Below are positions 1-8,394 of a DNA stretch of 32,200 nucleotides, one piece after another. The notes under the pieces are model-generated. The model worked only from the letters and a program-made list of their open reading frames with translations. It was not told the origin of the DNA and ran no database searches. The position numbers and the translations under genes were made by a program. Position 1 is the stretch's first letter, and the number at the start of each line of letters is the position of its first letter. The stretch is from contig CANPGM010000041.1 in NCBI GenBank assembly GCA_947573605.1, forward strand, positions 1 through 32,200. Reading direction: 5' to 3'. The stretch is from an uncultured Roseburia sp. (GTDB lineage Bacteria; Bacillota; Clostridia; Lachnospirales; Lachnospiraceae).

Positions 1-49
1 ACACCAGCCTTCCAAGCTGGATACGTGGGTTCGATTCCCATCACCCGCT
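1..49 (+). tRNA. tRNA-Gly (TCC), 5' end outside window
   Basis: The anticodon stem CCAGC/GCTGG encloses a loop with anticodon TCC. It is followed by a T arm containing GGTTCGATTCC and the 3' acceptor strand ending in CACCCGCT. The D arm and 5' acceptor strand lie left of the window. No CCA is encoded; a T-run follows at once and may end the transcript. Confidence 0.93.
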
Positions 50-81
50 TTTTTTATGTCCTTTTGGCTAACAGGCAAATG

Positions 82-113
82 ACAATTAAATGCTGCTTTC
101 GCATTTCAATTGT
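82..113. other. Stem-loop in the tRNA-Gly to 257 intergenic region
   Basis: ACAATT plus AAATGC (82-93) pair with GCATTT plus AATTGT (101-113), with one bulged C and a 7-nt loop. GGCA and TGCC could extend the stem outward. No T-run follows, so it is not a standard terminator. The rest of 50-256 shows no gene; the last part is the AT-rich upstream region of the next CDS. Confidence 0.4.
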
Positions 114-256
114 TTCCCTGCCGGAACCAGGAAAGATAAATTTTAGAAAAACATCATACTTTTTTTCTTTTTCTGTCTGTTGAGATGTGTTATTCTATCA
201 TTAATTGAATTGGCAAATTTTGCATTCATAAACCATGACAGAATGGAGGAAATACT

Positions 257-871
257 ATGGAAGCAAAACCTGATTTAAAAGCAATGACCGGAAAGGAAAG
301 AGCTTCGTATATCTGGGATTACTATAAACTTCATATTTTATCCGGATTAGTAGTTTTCATTATTGCCGTCATCGTTATTTTTCAGATTGCGACGTATAAG
401 GATTCGGCTCTCAATATTCTAATGGTTGACTCCTATAATCCCTATGGAGAAGAACCTGAAGGAATCAGTGAATTTTTTAAGCAGGAAGGTCTGGATGGAG
501 CAAAACAGAAAATTTCCGTAGAATTTCTTTTTTCAGACGACAAGATGGAACTGTCTATGAAGCTTACCGTCGGAGAAACCGACGTTTTTATTGCACCGGA
601 CACACTTTATAATGAATATGCCCTATCCGGCTGCATGGCAGATCTCACGGATTACTTTACAGCGGAAGAATTGGAACAATACGGCGATCTTCTGTATTAT
701 ACGACGGATTCGGAAACGAACGAGTCTTATCCATGCGGCATTCTCTTAACGGACAACCCGTGGATTATAGCAAACGGCTACGGAAATATTACCTGCTGCT
801 TTGGCATTACCCATAACTCTGAATCGGCAGTTGCCGCCGATTTTCTTCGTTTTGTTTTAACTTATCCGTAA
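257..871 (+). CDS. Membrane-anchored protein of unknown function
   Basis: A 204-residue protein whose family I cannot name. Residues 1-27 are charged and include an MTGKERASYIWDYYK stretch; residues 28-47 form one hydrophobic helix. The remainder (about 48-204) looks extracytoplasmic, is acidic and contains two close cysteines near residues 176-177. This fits an N-in, single-pass anchored protein. The ATG at 257 is preceded by GGAGGA at 245-250, a good ribosome site. It is a single gene closed by a shared terminator against the convergent amylase gene. The cytosolic motif with a following helix resembles uncharacterised proteins common in Lachnospiraceae (from memory, not checked). Function is unknown. 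Confidence 0.8.
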   Translation: MEAKPDLKAMTGKERASYIWDYYKLHILSGLVVFIIAVIVIFQIATYKDSALNILMVDSYNPYGEEPEGISEFFKQEGLDGAKQKISVEFLFSDDKMELSMKLTVGETDVFIAPDTLYNEYALSGCMADLTDYFTAEELEQYGDLLYYTTDSETNESYPCGILLTDNPWIIANGYGNITCCFGITHNSESAVAADFLRFVLTYP

Positions 872-879
872 CACAGACA

Positions 880-920
880 AAAAAGAGACGGAATCTCTCA
901 AGAATATTCCGTCTCTTTTT
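880..920. terminator. Bidirectional rho-independent terminator
   Basis: AGAGACGGAAT (884-894) pairs perfectly with ATTCCGTCTCT (906-916). The stem is flanked by an A-run at 880-883 and a T-run at 917-920, so it works on both strands. It separates the convergent genes ending at 871 and 922. Confidence 0.9.
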
Positions 921-921
921 C

Positions 922-2643
922 TTATTTTAATATCAATGCAGAGTAAAGCGGCATTGTCACTTTCCCATTCTCCACCGAAACGGTTTCCGAACCGGTCAGC
1001 AGCACTCCGCCGATTTCAAGCGCCGCGCCGGACTTTCCGCCTGCCTCAATCGACGACAAATCAATTATCTGCGTCTCATTGGAAACGTTAAAAAGCAGTA
1101 ATACTTCTTCCCCTTCATAGTTTTTTCTCAATACACAGACATTTTCATTTGAAACTGATTCCTCGAACTTTGCCGTTCCGTGTGAAATTTCCGGATAACG
1201 ATTTCGCAGAGCAATCGTTTCCCTTACAAAATGAAAGATTGAATTTCCGTCCGCTACCTGCTCCGCAAAGCTGTCATATTTCATTTTTACGGAACCCATA
1301 TCTTTTGGACCGTCGCACATTCCTTCCGCATCGGGATCTACGGACCAGTACATCGGCGCTCGTTTATTTTCGTCCTTTCCTGAGCCTTTCATGCCAAGTT
1401 CTTCCCCATAATAGAGGAAGGCGCTCCCCGACATCAACAGATTCATCGCCTGCGCGATTTTAGTCTGATTCTCACTGTACTCCCCGGAGTAATAACCGGC
1501 TCCCCTCCCCATATCGTGATTCGTATAAAACGGAGCGTCAATATACGCTTCATTATAAGCCGAAAGCGCTTCCTGCATTGCTTCTATCCTTTCCCCGTAC
1601 GACGAAGCGTCTGCTCCGCCCGCCTGCTTGACGGACTTCGCAATCACGCCTTCCGCATCCGCAAAATCAAAGTCAAAGCAGCTTACGCCGCTTTCATAAT
1701 ACTGCGAATACGATGCAATATCGCTCCATACTTCGGCAACGATAAACGCATCTTCTTTTTTTTCTTTTACCATATCATGAAACCAGGTCAGTGTTTCCAC
1801 ATTTTTCGGCACATTTCCCGTGTAATATTCCTTTGCAGCGTCCAGCCGGAAACCGTCTACGCCAAGTGCAAGCCAGAAATCAACAACTGCCTCAAATTCG
1901 GCGCGGACGTTTTCATTCTCAAGCTTTAAATCCGGCATCTCGCTCCAGAACTGGGCTTCATAATACCACTCCGTCCCAGGCACTTCACAATATCCGCCGC
2001 CCTTCTCCTTCGAAAAGTTGTAATATCCAAAATACTTATTATCCGCTTCATTCGGTTCCGCGCCTTCTCCCAGTCCCTGCAGATAACTCACTGCTTCCGT
2101 GAACCATTCGTGCTTTGAAGAACTGTGATTTAACACAAGGTCAATAATGACATCGACTCCCCGTTCATGACACGCTTCCATAAAAGTCTTAAAATCCTCT
2201 ATTGTTCCGTATTCCGGATCTATGTCACAGTAATCGGTTACATCATATTTATGATACGTCGTCGACGGCATGATCGGCATAAGCCAGATACCGTTACATC
2301 CTAAATCCGTCTCTGTCGTGTCATCCCCATCATTGATATAGTCCAGTTTCTCTGTCAAACCGTTCAAATCTCCGATCCCGTCTCCGTCGCTGTCATAAAA
2401 ACTGTAAACAAATACCTCGTACCAGGTGCGGTAATTATCGTCCGTAACCTTTAACTCCCCTGTATTGTACTCCTTCATCAGCGGCAGGGAATCCGGACCG
2501 TCCTCCACCGCTTCTGTATTCGTGCCCGATGCTTCCGTGCCGTTTTCCATTTTGCCTTCGTTTCCGCAGGCTGCGGCGAATGTACTCATTATCATAGTAA
2601 ACGCCAACCATACTGCTGCTCTTTTTCTCATAGAAATAACCAT
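922..2643 (-). CDS. Secreted alpha-amylase family GH13 lipoprotein
   Basis: A 573-residue GH13 glycosidase, probably an alpha-1,4-glucan endo-hydrolase on the outer face of the membrane. The N-terminus has a basic start, a hydrophobic helix and a lipobox TFAAAC with the lipidated Cys at residue 26. GH13 motifs appear in order: DLVLNH (168-173), GFRLD with nucleophile Asp268, AEVW with acid/base Glu304, and TNHD with Asp377. A DSDGDGIGD loop at 84-92 looks calcium-binding. Start choice is uncertain: AAAGGA lies only 1 nt before the ATG at 2643 and about 13 nt before a second ATG at 2631, which gives a cleaner MRKR signal peptide. It lies downstream of malG behind a terminator hairpin, so expression may come from readthrough or a weak own promoter. 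It should supply maltodextrins to the ABC importer. Confidence 0.9.
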   Translation of the reverse strand: MVISMRKRAAVWLAFTMIMSTFAAACGNEGKMENGTEASGTNTEAVEDGPDSLPLMKEYNTGELKVTDDNYRTWYEVFVYSFYDSDGDGIGDLNGLTEKLDYINDGDDTTETDLGCNGIWLMPIMPSTTYHKYDVTDYCDIDPEYGTIEDFKTFMEACHERGVDVIIDLVLNHSSSKHEWFTEAVSYLQGLGEGAEPNEADNKYFGYYNFSKEKGGGYCEVPGTEWYYEAQFWSEMPDLKLENENVRAEFEAVVDFWLALGVDGFRLDAAKEYYTGNVPKNVETLTWFHDMVKEKKEDAFIVAEVWSDIASYSQYYESGVSCFDFDFADAEGVIAKSVKQAGGADASSYGERIEAMQEALSAYNEAYIDAPFYTNHDMGRGAGYYSGEYSENQTKIAQAMNLLMSGSAFLYYGEELGMKGSGKDENKRAPMYWSVDPDAEGMCDGPKDMGSVKMKYDSFAEQVADGNSIFHFVRETIALRNRYPEISHGTAKFEESVSNENVCVLRKNYEGEEVLLLFNVSNETQIIDLSSIEAGGKSGAALEIGGVLLTGSETVSVENGKVTMPLYSALILK

Positions 2644-2730
2644 GTCCTTTCTGTAGCGTGAAAATTTATTATCGCAATCCCTTCCACAAACTCCGCTCCG
2701 CGGAATTTAACATCTATCCTTCAACCAGAT

Positions 2731-2759
2731 AAAAGAGGGGGCTGCCCTGCGGCAGCCCC
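2731..2759 (-). terminator. Terminator after malG
   Basis: GGGGCTGCC (2738-2746) pairs perfectly with GGCAGCCCC (2751-2759). On the minus strand the hairpin is followed by a short purine stretch and TTTT. It lies between malG and the amylase gene and may lower amylase transcription relative to the transporter. Confidence 0.8.
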
Positions 2760-2782
2760 AGTCGTTTTGTCTTTTCTTTGTC

Positions 2783-3655
2783 TCAGCCTTTTACAGCTCC
2801 GCCGGTAACACCTTCTACATAGTATTTCTGCAGGCACATAAACAACAGTGTAATCGGCACCGCTACAAGAATTCCGCCCGCGCAGAACCGCGTAAAAAAT
2901 CCCTGATAATCGTTCGTCCACACCCATCTCTGCAGCGCTACCGCCACATTGTAGCTGTCGCTGAAGCCGAACGCTACATAAGACGCAATCACATAATCAC
3001 ACCACGGCGCCATAAACGCAACCAGCGCCGTATAAATAATAATCGGCTTTGACAGCGGGATTGTCAGTGTAAAGAAAATACGCGCACGCGACGCTCCGTC
3101 AATTCGTGCCGCTTCATCCAGTGATTTCGGCAGCGTATCAAAAAAGCCTTTACATACATAATACTGCATTCCCGAACTCGCCACCGTGATTAATATCAAG
3201 CCCGGAATCGCTCCCGCCTGCGTCAGACCGAAATTCTTTAACAGGAAATACAGGCAGATCATCGTCAGGAATCCTGGGAACATTCCCAGAACCAGCCAGA
3301 AATTCATAAGCGCCCTTCTTCCGTTAAACCGCATTCTCGAAAGCGCATAGCTTACGCAAAGCACTATAAAAGTCTGAATTGCCGCTACAAAAGCCGCGAT
3401 AATCAGGGTATTCCCGTACCATTTAAAGAACTGGCTCTCGCTGCTGAACAGCCACTTATAAGAATCCAGCGAAAACTGCTTCGGCAGCAGGTAGTCAACC
3501 ATACCGCCGTTTTCCGTCGCATAGGAACGGAAGCTCTGTAAAACCAGACAGACGAACGGGAACAGCCAGATAATGCTAATAAGTACCAGCACAATATACG
3601 AAGCCACATTTTTGGCCGTTTTATGCTGTTTGTGGAGTTTCTTTTCTTTTGCCAT
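2783..3655 (-). CDS. Maltodextrin-type ABC transporter permease (MalG-like)
   Basis: A 290-residue inner-membrane permease of the carbohydrate ABC importer family (CUT1). It has about six hydrophobic helices and the cytoplasmic EAA loop, seen as EAARIDGASRARIFFTLTIP at about residues 190-210, which docks on the ATPase. The start ATG overlaps the malF stop by one base (TAATG), and GAGGAGGG provides a ribosome site, so the two permeases are translationally coupled. Neighbours (MalE-like binding protein, MalF-like permease, MalQ, amylase) point to maltose or maltodextrin as substrate. Substrate is inferred from context, not from sequence alone. Confidence 0.92.
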   Translation of the reverse strand: MAKEKKLHKQHKTAKNVASYIVLVLISIIWLFPFVCLVLQSFRSYATENGGMVDYLLPKQFSLDSYKWLFSSESQFFKWYGNTLIIAAFVAAIQTFIVLCVSYALSRMRFNGRRALMNFWLVLGMFPGFLTMICLYFLLKNFGLTQAGAIPGLILITVASSGMQYYVCKGFFDTLPKSLDEAARIDGASRARIFFTLTIPLSKPIIIYTALVAFMAPWCDYVIASYVAFGFSDSYNVAVALQRWVWTNDYQGFFTRFCAGGILVAVPITLLFMCLQKYYVEGVTGGAVKG

Positions 3656-5067
3656 TATTGGAATCCCTCCTCATCTTTTACAGACGGCAGGATATTGTAT
3701 ACCACCAGCGAGATAACCGCCGTCACTAAAAATACCATGATTCCGATTACCGCAGCCATTCGGTAATTCGTGTCATTGATTGTCATCTTATACAGCCACG
3801 TTACAAGCAGATCCGTATATCCGGCGCCTCCGGTAAGATCCATGGACTGCGGTCCGCCCTGCGTCAGAAGGAATATAACGTTGAAATTGTTCAGATTTCC
3901 CGTAAACTGCGTTAAAAGGAACGGTCCCGTTACAAACAGCATATACGGCAGCGTAATCTTGCGGAACATCTGGAACGGGCTTGCACCGTCAATCCTCGCG
4001 CTCTCATACAAATCCTCCGGGATATTCATTAAAAGTCCGGTTGCGATTAACATCATATACGGAATTCCAATCCAGAGGTTTACTACAATAATCGTAATCT
4101 TTGCAAGCGTCGCATTTGTCCAAAACGGAATGGCGCTCTCAATCAGCCCCCACTTAAGCAGATAAGAATTAATCAGGCCGTCGTTCGCAAACATTTTATA
4201 TACATACAGAAGCGACACAAACTGCGGTACCGCAATCGTCACAACGAGAATCGTTCTCCACAGCTTTTTAAACTTAACTCCCTTCCGGTTAATCAGAATC
4301 GCTACCGCCATTCCCAGGAAATAGTTTAAAAACGTCGCAAAAAATGCCCACACCAGTGTCCAGCCGAGTACCGTGATAAACGTACTTCCAAATCCTTCCG
4401 ATCCGAACGAAAACAGATTCATAAAATTATCAAAGCCAACCCATGTAAACAGCTTTGCCGGAGCCTGATGGTTATAGTCGTAATTCGTAAACGCTACACA
4501 GATCATAAAAATAATCGGCAGTACCGTAAAAAGGAAAATACCCAGACACGGCAGAGCGAGCAGCGTTTTGTCAAAATTAGAGTCCAGCAGCGAGTGCAGG
4601 TCCTCCCTCGTTTTCGGAAGCTTTCCGCCTCCTTTTATCAGCTTCTCTTCGTTGCGGTTCTCGCGCACATTCATACGCCACGCAAGTATGAAAAACAGAA
4701 TAATAATAACTGTCAGCACGCCATAAAGCAATATCAGAAAGCTGTTGTCCCCGTAAAACCGCGTGCCGTCCGGGTTATAACCCGAAGCAATCGTACCAAG
4801 CGTTCCGATGTCTTTTAAATATCCCCATCCGAACGAAATCATATAGAAAATAAACAACACTTCAAGCGTCAGATATGCAACTCCCCTTGCATAAAGCTTT
4901 CGCATAAGCGGACCGAATCCCATAATAAGGAATGAAAGACGTGTTTTGTAGTCTCCTTCCTTAAAAGTCACGCCGATGTCCTTTACATCACCGCCGATAA
5001 AACGGAAGGCCCCCGCTACGGCGCTTTCCGCTTTTTTAAATACATTTCTGTTCTCCGTATCCTTCAT
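3655..5067 (-). CDS. Maltodextrin-type ABC transporter permease (MalF-like)
   Basis: A 470-residue permease, partner of the MalG-like protein. The N-terminal part carries extra hydrophobic helices (about residues 60-85 and 110-130) before the conserved permease core, as in MalF proteins that are longer than MalG. The core includes the EAA loop SARIDGASPFQMFRKITLP at about 360-380. GGAGGG lies just before the ATG. It follows malE after a gap of about 130 bp that contains two GC-rich hairpins and overlaps malG by one base. No gene for the partner ATPase is present in the window, so a shared MsmX/MsmK-type ATPase elsewhere probably drives it. Confidence 0.92.
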   Translation of the reverse strand: MKDTENRNVFKKAESAVAGAFRFIGGDVKDIGVTFKEGDYKTRLSFLIMGFGPLMRKLYARGVAYLTLEVLFIFYMISFGWGYLKDIGTLGTIASGYNPDGTRFYGDNSFLILLYGVLTVIIILFFILAWRMNVRENRNEEKLIKGGGKLPKTREDLHSLLDSNFDKTLLALPCLGIFLFTVLPIIFMICVAFTNYDYNHQAPAKLFTWVGFDNFMNLFSFGSEGFGSTFITVLGWTLVWAFFATFLNYFLGMAVAILINRKGVKFKKLWRTILVVTIAVPQFVSLLYVYKMFANDGLINSYLLKWGLIESAIPFWTNATLAKITIIVVNLWIGIPYMMLIATGLLMNIPEDLYESARIDGASPFQMFRKITLPYMLFVTGPFLLTQFTGNLNNFNVIFLLTQGGPQSMDLTGGAGYTDLLVTWLYKMTINDTNYRMAAVIGIMVFLVTAVISLVVYNILPSVKDEEGFQ

Positions 5068-5114
5068 AGTCCCTCCAATTCTTCAAGGAAAAGCCTTCTC
5101 CCGGCAGCGCATCG

Positions 5115-5172
5115 CCTGCCGCCTGGCCCGTTTCAAAAGCCGGGCGGCAGGGGGAGGGAAACTCCCACCCCC
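5115..5172 (-). other. Tandem intercistronic hairpins between malE and malF
   Basis: Hairpin A pairs CCTGCCGCC (5115-5123) with GGCGGCAGG (5143-5151). Hairpin B pairs GGGGG and GGGA (5150-5159) with TCCC and CCCCC (5163-5172) around one mismatch. Neither is followed by a T-run on the minus strand. In binding-protein operons such structures are known to protect the upstream malE-type mRNA, or to cause partial termination, so that binding protein exceeds permease. That role here is inferred. Confidence 0.65.
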
Positions 5173-5200
5173 GCAGCTGCTTAAAAAACCTTCCGGGCTC

Positions 5201-6496
5201 TTACTTTGCGTATGAAATACAGGTATCCTGGAAATTCTTTAATACTTCCATCAGCTCATCGTCGCTCATAGAGCCGTTAATCGTTCCGGCAATAATATCG
5301 TCTGCAAGCGAAGTTGCAAGCTGCCAGTATTCATCCGGATAATTTCCCTGCGGAATAGTATTCAAAAGCTGTTCTGCCAGTGCTGAAAGCGCTTCGTCAG
5401 CCGCTACTGCAGAATCCGCCTGTGCCTCAAGATTGGACGGACCCCAGCCTACTTCCTGATAACGTGCAACCTGAACTTCTGTTCCGGAGAGGTACTGCGC
5501 CAGCTTCATACATAACTGAAGCTTTCCTGCTTCTGTCTGCGGTTTAATACCTAACAGCTTAAAGCCGCCGAAACCGCTCATCTGATATTTCTGACCGTCA
5601 GAACCTTCAAAAGAAGGCAGTTTTGCACATGCATAGTTCTCGCCGAATGTAGACTTAGCTACACCGGAATCCCAGGTACCGTCGATGATCGCGCCGATAT
5701 TTGTTCCGTTGTCTATGGAAGAACCGTTCTGGAAACTCTTTGAACTGCACATCTCAATGATTTCCTTTAATGCTACAAGTCCCTTATCGGAAGCATAATC
5801 CGTATTGCAGGCCGTGAAATTTCCGTCGTTATCCGTATCATATGTAAGTTCACAACCGGTTGCAAAGAAGAATGCCGGCTGATACCAGCCTGAGTTCACT
5901 TCCATATAGAAATTCTTTCCTGCCGCCTCGCAGTCTTCTACAATCTTCTCTAAAGAAGTCGGGTCTGTCACAACACTCTTGTCGTAATACAGGAAATAGC
6001 CGTTATCCGACGTAAGCGGGAACGCATATGCCATATCGCCTACTTTTGCAGCGCCCATCGCACCTGCGTCATTCTGCGCCTCTACCCAGGCAGCATAATC
6101 GCCGGTTACCGGCTGGAGCGCTCCTGCGGAAACGAGACGTGCAATCTGATCCTGCGCGAAACCGAAAATATCCGCAGCGCCTTCTACGTCAGTAAGTACG
6201 TTCTTCGCCGCATCGCCTTCGCCTACCGCTTCAACCGTTACCGTATATCCGGAATATGCCGGATCGGAACCGAGAAATTCCTCTGCCTTCGTCTTTGTAA
6301 ACTCCGTAACGTTATCCGCTACCCAGATTGTGATGTTTCCCTCACCGTAATCCGTAATTTCCTGCTGACTGCCGTTGCTTTCATTGTTGTTGTCATTACC
6401 GCTGTTGGACGGCGTCTTATTGTCGTTGCCGCAACCTGCCATCAAGGATGCCGCCATTGTTGCTGCCAACAAAGTACATAAAATCTTTTTCTTCAT
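5201..6496 (-). CDS. Maltodextrin-binding lipoprotein of the ABC importer (MalE-like)
   Basis: A 431-residue extracellular solute-binding protein. The signal peptide starts MKKKILCTLL and ends in lipobox LMAGC, with lipidated Cys22. A Ser/Asn/Gly-rich linker (23-45) leads into a family 1 solute-binding fold with typical blocks GNITIWVAD near residue 55 and VGDMAYAFPLTSDNGYFLYY near 150-170. GGGAGGA lies 7 nt before the ATG. It sits 84 bp after malQ with no terminator between, and a possible promoter of its own (TTGATA, 17 bp, TTATAT) lies in the gap. Maltose or maltodextrin specificity is inferred from malQ and amylase neighbours. Confidence 0.92.
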   Translation of the reverse strand: MKKKILCTLLAATMAASLMAGCGNDNKTPSNSGNDNNNESNGSQQEITDYGEGNITIWVADNVTEFTKTKAEEFLGSDPAYSGYTVTVEAVGEGDAAKNVLTDVEGAADIFGFAQDQIARLVSAGALQPVTGDYAAWVEAQNDAGAMGAAKVGDMAYAFPLTSDNGYFLYYDKSVVTDPTSLEKIVEDCEAAGKNFYMEVNSGWYQPAFFFATGCELTYDTDNDGNFTACNTDYASDKGLVALKEIIEMCSSKSFQNGSSIDNGTNIGAIIDGTWDSGVAKSTFGENYACAKLPSFEGSDGQKYQMSGFGGFKLLGIKPQTEAGKLQLCMKLAQYLSGTEVQVARYQEVGWGPSNLEAQADSAVAADEALSALAEQLLNTIPQGNYPDEYWQLATSLADDIIAGTINGSMSDDELMEVLKNFQDTCISYAK

Positions 6497-6529
6497 TATT
6501 TTTTCCTCCCTTATTATAATGAAATAATA

Positions 6530-6565
6530 TATATAAAATGCCTGTGCATCTTATATCAACCACCT
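6530..6565 (-). promoter_or_regulatory. Possible internal promoter before malE
   Basis: On the minus strand TTGATA is followed by a 17-bp spacer and TTATAT in the 84-bp gap between malQ and malE. The match is moderate and the region is AT-rich, so chance matches are easy. If real, it would raise binding-protein expression above that of malQ. Confidence 0.35.
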
Positions 6566-6580
6566 GTAACACAGCTTTTA

Positions 6581-8077
6581 TCACCGCCTGTAAACGGCCG
6601 CCAGCGTCCGAATCCACTCTCTCCGTTCGTCGCTTAAGGTATCTTTGCCGACCCGCCAGCGCCAGTTATAGTCGACCGTAGAAGGCGCATTCATCCGCGC
6701 GTCGTTTCCGAGCCTCAGCAAATCCTGCATCTGAATAATCGCCACATCGGCAATACTTGCATAAGCGGCCCGAATCAGCGCATCGGGAATCTCTTCCTTC
6801 CCTTTGATATTCAGATATTCATAGAGATACGCCAACTCATAATCCGATTTATCACGAAAATGTCCTACGATTGTCTCGTTGTCATGCGTTCCCGCATATA
6901 TGACCAGGTTACTGTCGTTATAATTATGCGGCAAATGTTCATTTGCCGTGTCGTCGTCAAAAGCAAGAATTAAAATCTTAATCCCGGGCCATCCGGTTTT
7001 TGCCATCAGCTTTTTTACTCCAGGCGCCTGTGTTTTCGGCCCCAGATCCTCCGCAATAATCCTGGTGTCTCCAACGGCCCGCTCAATCGCATCCGTCAGT
7101 TTTCGCCCCGGCCCTTTCGTCCATCTCCCGTTCCTTCCGTTTTCCGCGCCTGCCGGAACGGAATAATAACGAACAATTCCGGTAACATAGTCCAGCCTTA
7201 TGACATCATAAAGTCTTGCGCTTTCCTCCATGCGCACCCGCCACCAGGAAAACTGATCCTCTTCCATGCGAAGCCAGTTATAAATCGGGCTTCCCCAGTT
7301 CTGTCCGTCCGCCGACAATACGTCGGGAGCAACGCCAGCGGTTCGCTTCGGATATCCGCCCTTTTCCAGCAGAAACAACTCGCGGTTCGCCCAGACGTCC
7401 GCGCTGTCGCAGGATACATAATGCGGAAGATCGCCGATCATCTGTATCCCCCTGCTGTTTGCATATTTTTTCAAAGTCGTCCACTGCCTGAAAAATTCAT
7501 ACTGGCAAAACCGGAAAAACATGATTTCGTCACGCAGCAGTTTGCCGTATTCCCGCATTGCCTCCGGGACGCGGTCTCTTAACGCCGTTTCCCAAACCTG
7601 CCACTCTTTATCTCCAAAGTATCTTTTAAGCGCCATATAGAATGCATAATCTTCCAGCCACTTTTCTTCGGCCGCACAAAATCTGACAAATGCTTCCTGT
7701 TCCGTTTGAAACCGTTCAAACGCTGTTTTCAGTATTTTTATGCGGTTTTTGTATATGATTCCGTAATCAATTTCCGCTTCGTTCATTCCCCAGTTATAAC
7801 TGCGGATTTCCGTCTCCTTCAGCAGACCTTCTTTTACCAGAACATCCAAATCAATCAAATACGGATTGCCCGCAAATACGGAATAGGGCTGATACGGGCT
7901 ATTTCCAAAACCGGTTGGTCCAATCGGGAGTATCTGCCAGTAACGCTGTTTCAAGTCTACAAGCAGGTCTACAAACTGGAAAGCGGCTTTTCCTAACGTA
8001 CCTATTCCATACGAAGACGGTAAACTTGTTATCGCCAAAAGAACTCCGGCTCCCCTGGCAAGCTCTTTTACTTCCAA
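6581..8077 (-). CDS. malQ: 4-alpha-glucanotransferase (amylomaltase), GH77
   Basis: A 498-residue cytoplasmic GH77 enzyme that transfers glucan segments between maltodextrins and releases glucose. Signatures are ITSLPSSYGIGTLG near the N-terminus, GPTGFGNSPYQPYS, AGVAPDVLSADGQNWGSPIY, the nucleophile region IRLDYVTG (Asp296 from this start), IIAEDLG (Glu343) and GTHDNET (Asp399). The usual RIDH motif has Tyr in place of His, a modest divergence. No ATG is near the start. I prefer TTG at 8077 because GGGGG lies 8 nt upstream; an in-frame TTG at 8092 lacks a ribosome site. It is the first gene of the mal operon, downstream of a strong promoter and a palindromic operator candidate. Confidence 0.93.
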   Translation of the reverse strand: MEVKELARGAGVLLAITSLPSSYGIGTLGKAAFQFVDLLVDLKQRYWQILPIGPTGFGNSPYQPYSVFAGNPYLIDLDVLVKEGLLKETEIRSYNWGMNEAEIDYGIIYKNRIKILKTAFERFQTEQEAFVRFCAAEEKWLEDYAFYMALKRYFGDKEWQVWETALRDRVPEAMREYGKLLRDEIMFFRFCQYEFFRQWTTLKKYANSRGIQMIGDLPHYVSCDSADVWANRELFLLEKGGYPKRTAGVAPDVLSADGQNWGSPIYNWLRMEEDQFSWWRVRMEESARLYDVIRLDYVTGIVRYYSVPAGAENGRNGRWTKGPGRKLTDAIERAVGDTRIIAEDLGPKTQAPGVKKLMAKTGWPGIKILILAFDDDTANEHLPHNYNDSNLVIYAGTHDNETIVGHFRDKSDYELAYLYEYLNIKGKEEIPDALIRAAYASIADVAIIQMQDLLRLGNDARMNAPSTVDYNWRWRVGKDTLSDERREWIRTLAAVYRR

Positions 8078-8117
8078 ATATTTATCCCCCAAGATTCAAT
8101 TTTATCGTAAATTGTTT

Positions 8118-8129
8118 CGAAAATTTTCG
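8118..8129. promoter_or_regulatory. LacI-family operator candidate (CGAAAATTTTCG)
   Basis: CGAAAATTTTCG is a perfect 12-bp palindrome just downstream of the predicted malQ start point, where a bound repressor would block transcription. A related partial site, CGAAAATTTCA, lies at 8263-8273 upstream of the regulator's promoter. LacI-family operators are CG-flanked palindromes, so the divergent LacI-type regulator is the obvious ligand (inference). Confidence 0.6.
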
Positions 8130-8140
8130 TATCTGATTAA

Positions 8141-8169
8141 ATTTTAGAATACGAATCTGATTTTGTCAA
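8141..8169 (-). promoter_or_regulatory. malQ operon promoter
   Basis: TTGACA at 8164-8169 (minus strand), 17-bp spacer, TAAAAT at 8141-8146. This is a perfect -35 and one mismatch in the -10, predicting a start near 8134, about 57 nt before the TTG start of malQ. Confidence 0.8.
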
Positions 8170-8292
8170 CTTGATTTGTGTTATGTCACATCATTTTTAC
8201 AATTTTAACGTTTTTTAAGAGCGGTTTTTGTCTATTATTACAAGTAATCGGCAACTTTTTTTCGAAAATTTCATATTTCTTAAGCAGAGCGC

Positions 8293-8321
8293 TTGTCAAT
8301 GGAATATTTCAGCGTTATACT
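8293..8321 (+). promoter_or_regulatory. Promoter of the LacI-family regulator
   Basis: TTGTCA at 8293-8298, 17-bp spacer, TATACT at 8316-8321, each one mismatch from consensus. Predicted start near 8328, upstream of the TTG start at 8395. It shows that the longer reading frame beginning at 8293 cannot be the translated one, since its start would lie inside the -35. Confidence 0.7.
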
Positions 8322-8348
8322 GAAAGAAAAACCTGTCTGTCAGCCGAA

Positions 8349-8370
8349 AAACGGCATACTTATGCCGTTT
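8349..8370. promoter_or_regulatory. Perfect inverted repeat in the regulator's 5' leader
   Basis: AAACGGCAT (8349-8357) and ATGCCGTTT (8362-8370) are exact complements around a 4-nt loop. It lies about 25 bp before the TTG start. It could be an autoregulatory operator or an mRNA hairpin; no T-run follows, so it is not a terminator. Confidence 0.5.
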
Positions 8371-8394
8371 GTAACGGGAAAGGGAGAATTTGTT

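Noticed and set aside
8293-8394. N-terminal extension of the LacI-type regulator
   Set aside because: Its start codon overlaps the -35 of the predicted promoter, the 34 residues do not fit the family, and TTG at 8395 has a good ribosome site.
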